Shown here: in pieces, positions 56,401 to 64,000 of the stretch | Layout: each line of letters opens with the position of its first letter | Numbering within the stretch: position 1 is the stretch's first letter | Source: Amphirosellinia nigrospora | Lineage: Eukaryota; Ascomycota; Sordariomycetes; Xylariales; Xylariaceae | Assembly (NCBI GenBank): GCA_004123355.1 | Contig: SCHM01000003.1 | Span: 7,397,058-7,461,057, forward strand | Direction of reading: 5' to 3' | Length of the DNA stretch: 64,000 nucleotides | Made by a program: the position numbers and the translations under genes | The notes under the pieces: model-generated | Databases searched by the model: none | What the model saw: the letters and a program-made list of their open reading frames with translations, nothing else | Told to the model about the DNA's origin: nothing

Positions 56401-59400
56401 TTTAAGCGGTAATTTTTTAAAATTAATATTTATATAAAATATATAAAAATATTATATAAATATTAGATTAATATTTATTAAAAACTTTTTAATAATATTA
56501 TATATAATTTAAAATAAATTTTTTATTAAATAAATTTAAAAAATATATAAAAATAACTAACGTATAATATTATAAAATATTTATTAAAATATATTAAATA
56601 ATAAATAAAATAAAATAAATATATAAGCTATTTAAACGTATATATAATATTTTTAGGAAAAAATTAATATATATATAAATAATAAATTAATTTTATAAAT
56701 AATAATAAAAATATTAAATAATATTGCTAAATTTAATAGTTTTATATTAATTTTTTTATTTTCGGAGCTTATTTTTATATTAATAAAAAGTTTTTTTATT
56801 TTTTTTTATTATATAAAAAGTAGCAGCTATTTAAAAATAATAAAAATATTATATAAAAACTATATAAAAATTAAAATTAATCGCGCGATTAATAAATAAA
56901 ATAAATTATTTTCGTACGATATATTTATTTTTTTTTCGAAGTAAAGTTTTAATATAAAAAAAAAAATAAAATAAAAAAACTATATAAAATTAAAACAATC
57001 GAAAAATTAAATATAATTATAGCTTTAATTAATAAACTAATATTTTAATATATATAAATTAAGCTATATTATTATATAAAAAATATTTAAGTAAATAATT
57101 TAAATTAAAATAATATATAATTTATATAGCTAATAATTATTAAAAAAAAATAAACTAGTTAAAAAAAAAAAACTTAGCTTTATTATTATATAATGTTTAA
57201 ATATATTTATTATATAATATTTAAATATTATAAATTTTTTAATAAAAAAAAAAAATAAGCTTTTAAATTAATAATTAAACTATATATAAATAAAATTATT
57301 ATAATTTTAATAAACTGTTTAAAAAATCGGATATAATAAAAATTAATAAATTATTATATAAAACGTTTTTAAATTATTATATATAATTTAAATATTTATA
57401 AAAAAAAATATATTTTTAAGTTTTATTTTATATAAAAATTAAAAAAAAAACTATAAAGTTATATAAAAAGTTTAAACTTATTATAAAAAATATAATAATA
57501 TCGAAAAAAATATTTTAATTTAATTATTAATAATTTAACGGATAAATTAATAATTAATTTTAATATTTAGTTTTATTTTTATATAAAATTTTAAAATTTT
57601 ATATAAGCTTAAAAATATTATTTAAACTTACGTTTAATTAAAAAATAAATTATTATATAATATTTATATTTGTTTATTTTTAAACTAAAAAAAAATATTT
57701 TTTAAAACTATTTTATATATTATATAATTTTTATATAATTAGTTAAATTTAAGCTATATTAGTTTAAAATATATTATTAATATTACTAAAAAAAATTAAA
57801 ATATAAATATTTATATATAATTTATATTTATTAATTATATATAATAGTTTAAATATTTTTAAAATAATTAAAATATAAACGGATAATATATTAAGTTTAT
57901 TATATTAAATTTTTTATATAAAAAAAAAAACTTAAATAAATAAAACTTTATATAAAGCTTAAAAAATTTTATTTTTTAAATATTTTTTAAATTTAATAAT
58001 AAAAAATTTTTTATATAAATAAAATATTATAATAATTTAAAAAAGCTAAACTAAAAATTTAATTAAAATTAATTTTTATATAAAAAAATTCGTTTAAGTT
58101 TATATTTTTTAATAAGCTAAAAAATATATATTAATAGTATATATTAACTTAAAGCTATATATAATTTTATTATTATAGTTTAAATTATTAAGCTATAATT
58201 ATATAATATTAAAATATTAAATAAACAGATTAAAAATAAAAAAATAATTTATCGAAAAAACTTACGTTTATTTTTTTCGATTTTTATTATATAAAGTTTT
58301 TTATTTTTATAAATAAATTATTTATAAATAATATAAATATAATTTTATAGCTTAAATTTATTATTATATTTATAGTTAAAGCTTATATAAAAATATAATA
58401 ATTTAAACTTTAAAATCGAAAATAATATTATATATTAAAATTCGAATAAATAAAAAAATTACGCGAAATATTTTAACTAGCAAATTATATAATATAATTA
58501 ATAGTTTTAATATATTATTATTTTTATATAATATTTTAAAAATTATAAAAATATTTAATTTATTTTTAATATTATTATTTTATATTTAAATTTTAAATTA
58601 TTATATAATTATTTAATTAAGTTAAAAATAATTTAAAAAAAAAATTAATAATAAATATTATATTTTTTAAAAATTATATAAAAAAAAAAATTTTTAAAAT
58701 ATAATAAATTAAAATAAAAATAACCTAATTAATATATTAAACGTACGTTAAACTAAGCACTAAAAACTTTAATTTTTATAAATAAGCTATTTATATAAAT
58801 CGAAATATTTATTAAAAAATTATAAAAAATACTTATACAATAAATAGTAGCTAAATATATATAAAAGCGATATATTATATATAAATATTTAAAAAATAAA
58901 TATTATATATAATAATAAAAAAGTTAAAAAATTATAGCAAAAATAATAACTAAAATTTATACCCCGAAAAATAATACGTACGATTAATTTTCTATTTTTT
59001 TTTTTTTTTTAAACTTAAACTATATATAGTAAAAATAATAAATATTATATAATTATTATATATAAACGCTATAAATGCTATTTTAAAAACTTAGTACTAT
59101 ATAATATTAATTAAACGAAATATTTTAATAATTAATATAACGCTATATAAACTATTTTAATATAAAATAATAATTTAGCTATAATTTTAAATAAAAATTA
59201 TATAAAATTTTTTCTAATATATAAACTTTTATATATCGGTAAAAATAATAATTAATAATATTAAAAAATAATATTATATAAAAAATAAAAATAATTATAT
59301 TTTTTTATTTTATTATATAATAAAATAAATTAGCTAAAATATATATTAAAAATTATTCGTATAAAATAAATAAATAAAAATATATATACGTTTATATATA

Positions 59401-59797
59401 ACGTTAATATAAAAACTTTATAAGCTTAATTTTAATAAAAAACTATAAACTTTTAATATTATTATTTTTTAAACGTATAAAATTTTAAAACTATATAATA
59501 TTATTAAAAAAAAAAGTATAAACGCGGCAAAAAACTCTAATAAAATTAATAAGTTTTATAGTAGCTATTACTAATACTAATAATAATTCTATTTTAATTA
59601 TTTATTAATATAATATTTAAAAAACTTAAAAACTTTATATATAATAATAATAATAAATAATAATAATAATATTATTGCTAATATTATTAGTACTATTAGT
59701 ATTATTATTAATATTATTATTAATATTACGTTTATTATATAATAATTATTAAATTTAATATTATATAAGTTTATAAAATTAGTTAAAATATACGTAC

Positions 59798-59800
<3 letters not shown>

Positions 59801-59842
<42 letters not shown>
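59801..59842. repeat. (TA)n microsatellite
   Basis: About 21 uninterrupted TA units, followed 16 bp later by a run of about 26 A. Both lie inside the nested element. Confidence 0.95.
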
Positions 59843-59846
<4 letters not shown>

Positions 59847-60222
59847 TAAGTATATGCGTAAAAAAAAAAAAAAAAAAAAAAAAACAAAAAAACAGTATAA
59901 AAATAATTTAACTTATATATAATAGCAGCAAATATAAAAATAATATATTATTTAATTTTTAAAATATTTAAATAAATTAAATAAAAAATTATATATAATA
60001 GTTATATATAAGTTAGCTTTTTTATCCGTACTTATTAACTTTTTTTTTACGTATAGTTATATAAATATTAAATATTTTAAAAAAAATAATTTAATATATT
60101 ATTAGGCGCTTTTTTATTACGTATTTATTATACGATATTTAATATTTTTTTTACGTTTAAATTTTTTATATTAAAAAAAATAATCATATAAAAGCACGCT
60201 ATAGTTAAAAAAAAAAAACTAA

Positions 60223-60510
60223 TATTATAATTATAATATTATTTATATAAAATTAATATATAATATTAACTACGTATAATAATTATTAATTATAATATTA
60301 GCTATTTATACGATAAAATTAAACTAATATATCCGCCCGATTTAGTTATATAATATATTATAGCAAAATTTTTTTCGTATAAAAAAATTCTTTATATAAA
60401 AGCCTAGCTTTTATACGAATAGTTAAAAAAAATAAATCGATATATACTAGTATTTATTTTACTTATTATTACGTACGATATTGTACCTTTTAGCTATTTA
60501 ATATTAACTA
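60223..60510. repeat. Right LTR of the nested element
   Basis: The same word order as the left copy (CCGCCCGATTTAG, TTTTTTTCGTATAAAA, GCCTAGCTTTTATACG); ends are approximate. Confidence 0.65.
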
Positions 60511-63500
60511 AAATATTTTTATATTAGAAATTTTTTAAACTATTAAATATATTTTATATACGTTTAAATACTTTTTTCGTTAAATTTATATATAAATATT
60601 TATTTTAAAAATAATAAATTATATTTAGCTTTATAGCATAATATAAGTTTTATTGCTTTAAACTATTAAAAGTTAGCGATTTTTTTAAAAATATTATTTT
60701 TAAATCGATTTTTTAATAAATATTTAGCTAAATTTTTTATATTTTAAAAATAGCTTAAAAAAATCGTTTTTATAAATTTTAAGCTATTAAAATATAGTTT
60801 TAAAGCGTTTTATTTTATTTAATATATTATTACTACGATATTATATATAATATTTATACTTTTAGTTTTTTTATATATTATTTTTAGCTAATTAAATATA
60901 AAAATTAATAAAAATTAAATTAATATAATTATTAAAATAATAATTTTTTAATCTTTATAAATTTATTTAATAAAAGTAATAAAAATTATATTATTTTTTT
61001 TATTTCCGACTTTATAATTAAAAAGTTTTTTTTTAATCTTTCGATTAAATTTTATTTTTATATAAAATCTTATTAATTTTTAAATTTTAAGCCAAATTTT
61101 TGCTTATTATTATATAGTTTTCGGCTAGGTTTTTTTATATATTTTAGTTATTTTTAGATTTACTAAATATATTTTATAAAGAAATTAAAATCGTTATTTA
61201 TTATTTTAGCTATACTTAAAGTTATTTTTATATTTATAAGATTATTTTTTAGCGTATTAGCTAATTTAAGCTGTTTTTTTGCCTTAACAGGTTATTATTT
61301 TAAATTAAATATTTATCGAAAAGTTAAAAGTTTTAACATTTAATTTTATAAATTTCCGAATATTTTTTAATTTATTTTTTAAACTATTTAAACGATTTTA
61401 TTTCTAACTTATATTTTTTAATTAGCTTTTTAGTAATAAATTTATAATTATAAAATTATTTTTAGTTTTGCTAAAAATATTAACGCTTTTTTTAAATATA
61501 TTAATTACGTTATTTTTATATATTAACTATATTTAGTAAATTTTTAATATAATTTTTTTATAATAATTTATTATAATAGTTTTTAATTAATTTTAAAAGC
61601 TAGTTTTTTTTGCTTTTTATTATAGAAAATCTTTTTATTAAATATAACGTTATATATAATAATTATTTTATTTAATTAAAAAATTTATATTTAATATAAA
61701 TTAAAAACTATTTAATTTATTAAATATTTAATATAATATATAAATTAACTTTATATACTTATTTATATTTATTTATAAGTTTATTTTTTTTATTAAATAT
61801 ATTTTATAGCTATATATTTAAATTATATTTTAATTTAGCTATAAGTTTATTATTTAGCTAATTATTATTTTTAGTATATATTACTAAAAATAATATTAAA
61901 ACTAATAAAAAAATACTTTTATAAAAAATAAAACTCGTAAACTTTAAAAAAGCTTTTATTATATAGCTATAAAGCTTTATAAACTATTTTTAATTAAAGC
62001 TTTTTAAATAGTTTTACTTTTTAAAGTATTTTTAAAACTTTTAATATAATTTTTAGTTTATTTTTTTTTTTATTTACGGGCTTTTTTATATAGCTTAAAA
62101 ATACTTTAATATTAATTTTATAATTATTTTTTAATACTAAAAATTAATAAAGCTTTTATTAATAATTATTATAATTTTTTATTATTATATATTTATATAT
62201 AAAAAGCTTATATTAACGTATTATTTAGCGTTTAAACTAGCATAATATTATAAATATATTATTTTAGTTTTTTAATATAATAAAATATAAGTAGAATTTA
62301 TATATTAAAAAAAATAAAAACGAAGTCTTTAGATTTATATAAATTCTATAGGTTTAAATAATATTTATATATATATATATAATAAAGCTATATACATAAA
62401 TTAAGCGCTAGCTATATAGTAGCTAGTATACGCCCGCTAAGGCGAGTATATGCGTATATACGTACACCTTTTACCTATATATATTAAGTACTGGCTATAT
62501 AAAAAAGCTTGTTATTTTTAATAAGTTTATTATTTATATAAGCGCTTTTTACGTTAAAGTTTAAAAAAAATAATAATATTAAATATATTATTAAAAATAA
62601 TATATAAACGCTTTTTATATTAAAGTTTAAAAAAATAATAATATTAAATATATTATATAAAGTTTTATATAAGCGATTTTTTTAAGTTATATTTTTAATC
62701 GAAATTTATTACGATTTTAATATTTTTTAATTAGTTTATATTATAATATAATTACTATTTAAATTTTTATTTATTATATTTATAACTTTTTTTTTTATTT
62801 AATTAAATAATTAAAGCTATTATATTTATAATTAAATAATAATTAAATATAATATCGATTTTATAAACGTTTTTTTTTTTACGTTAAAATTGTTTTATTT
62901 TATTTTTATAAGTTTTAAAAAAACTACGTAACGTTTAAATAAGTTTTTATTTTTACATATAAGTTATAAATACTTAATAAATATTATTAAATAAATTTTA
63001 AAATTATATAAAAAGTTTAATTTATAAACTAAGTTTTTTATTTTATGTTTAATTATTTATAGTTTTAAACGTTATTATAAATATTTATATACCGGTTTAT
63101 TAAATAAATAATATTTTTATATAGTTTAAAATAAATTTAGTTTTTAAGTTTAAATTATAAATATTTATATTTATTATTATATTAACGTTTAATAGTTATT
63201 CGCGCGAAATTTATAGCAAAATAAGCATTTTTTTAATATATTTTTAAAAAATCTAATTTTATTAAATTTTTATAAATTTTTAACGTTTATTAAAATATTA
63301 AATATATTAATAGTTTAAATCCGAATAATTATTTATATAAAGTTAAATATATAGTTTTAAAATATATAGCGTTTAAATTTATTATAAAAATAGTATAATA
63401 TTTATTTAGTTTATTTTAAAATTTTCGAAATTATAATATTTAATATTATTTTAATTATTTAATTTTTTCGTTTAAATAAACTATTTATTTATAAATAATA

Positions 63501-64000
63501 AGCTATTATTATAAATAGTCTAGTTTTATAGCTTTTTATATATTTACTAGAATTTAAAAATAAATTTTTATTTTAGTTAAAAATAATTTTTTTTAGTATT
63601 TTTAATTATATAATAATAGCTGTTTTATAAGTGCGGTGTTTTATTTTTATTATATATTTTTTATTGCTAAATATAAATAAAATATGTTTATTGTTTAAAA
63701 TATAAATTATTATTATATTATATATTATATAATAAGTTTTATTACTACTAAATTATTATAAAGTATTATTGTTTAATATTTTAAATAAAGTTAAAATAAA
63801 ATTTATAGCGATAATTATATTAATAGTAAATTTTTAAACGGATAAATAAAAACTTTTAATTAATAGTTTTTATTTATTTCGTTAAGCTTATATACGCTAT
63901 AATATTCGAAGTATTTTTTTACTTATTAAATTTTATTTGCGATTATATAAAGTTTAAATGCTTATATTATTTTTTATTGTTTTTAATAATGTTTTATTAT

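Larger units (their letters stand above)
53205..60510. mobile_element. RIP-degraded LTR retrotransposon (about 7.3 kb) nested in the AT block
   Basis: Two direct copies of a ~290-bp sequence lie about 7.0 kb apart and share rare words in the same order: TATATCCGCCCGATTTA, then TTTTTTTCGTATAAAAA, then GCCTAGCTTTTATA, then TACGATATT. Such a pair fits the two LTRs of one retrotransposon. Both LTRs and the interior are heavily mutated, so it is an old fossil. Superfamily not determined. Confidence 0.7.
50192..64000. mobile_element. AT-rich block of nested, RIP-degraded retroelement remains, runs off the window
   Basis: From 50192 to the right edge the sequence is extremely AT-rich, with no ORF of note and almost no GC-containing words. 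It begins TGTTACGTATTTGTGG at a sharp junction with the DPBB gene, as an LTR would. At least one further LTR element is nested in it (53205-60510). A slightly less degraded patch lies at 62390-62490. The block is old and inactivated by RIP many times over. The right boundary and a matching second end for the outer element are not in view, so its family is uncertain. Confidence 0.7.

Noticed and set aside
50192-64000. AT-rich block as mitochondrial DNA, a centromere or an AT-rich gene region
   Set aside because: It has a sharp LTR-like junction with a nuclear gene, internal LTR-like repeats and no mitochondrial genes; RIP-mutated repeats explain it better.

Overview
The window is nuclear DNA of a filamentous ascomycete (Pezizomycotina; probably Sordariomycetes or a close class, lineage not provable by eye). 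The evidence is 45-80 nt GT..AG introns with CTAAC-like branch sites, families largely confined to these fungi (HET domain, Clr5, DUF3405, DUF7580, fungal NLRs), and blocks of extreme AT content typical of repeat-induced point mutation (RIP).

Layout. 1-24 kb is accessory sequence: the end of an NLR-like gene, a DUF7580-subtilase gene, a possible gasdermin-like gene, a possible OTU-like gene, a Clr5-ankyrin gene, a small membrane protein, a multi-span membrane protein and a DUF3405 gene. 24.4-30.6 kb is a short GC-rich housekeeping island: nse1 (SMC5/6 complex), a membrane-anchored helical protein, bre2 (COMPASS H3K4 methylation) and an intron-containing tRNA-Arg(CCU). 31.6-40 kb is accessory again: a small cysteine-rich protein, a 4.4 kb NLR joining an alpha/beta hydrolase to an NB-ARC and a NACHT module, a gene relic, a MITE and an astacin-like metallopeptidase. 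40.4-48.7 kb holds a HET-domain gene split by a RIP-degraded 5 kb hAT transposon, facing a CorA-like gene. From 50.2 kb to the end lies AT-rich nested retroelement debris, which cuts off a secreted DPBB-fold gene.

How the genes may work together. Many accessory genes belong to families used in fungal allorecognition and programmed cell death (NLR, HET, ankyrin, subtilase). The most suggestive pairing is the subtilase gene with the gasdermin-like gene 2.4 kb away, because fungal gasdermins are known to be cleaved by partner subtilases. This is an inference from motif order and proximity.

Caveat on frames. Most genes are broken by losses of one base (once two), mostly at short homopolymers, with sound coding on both sides, intact introns and almost no in-frame stops. 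This looks more like uncorrected long-read consensus error than mass pseudogenisation, so such genes are given as single loci and the breaks are noted.
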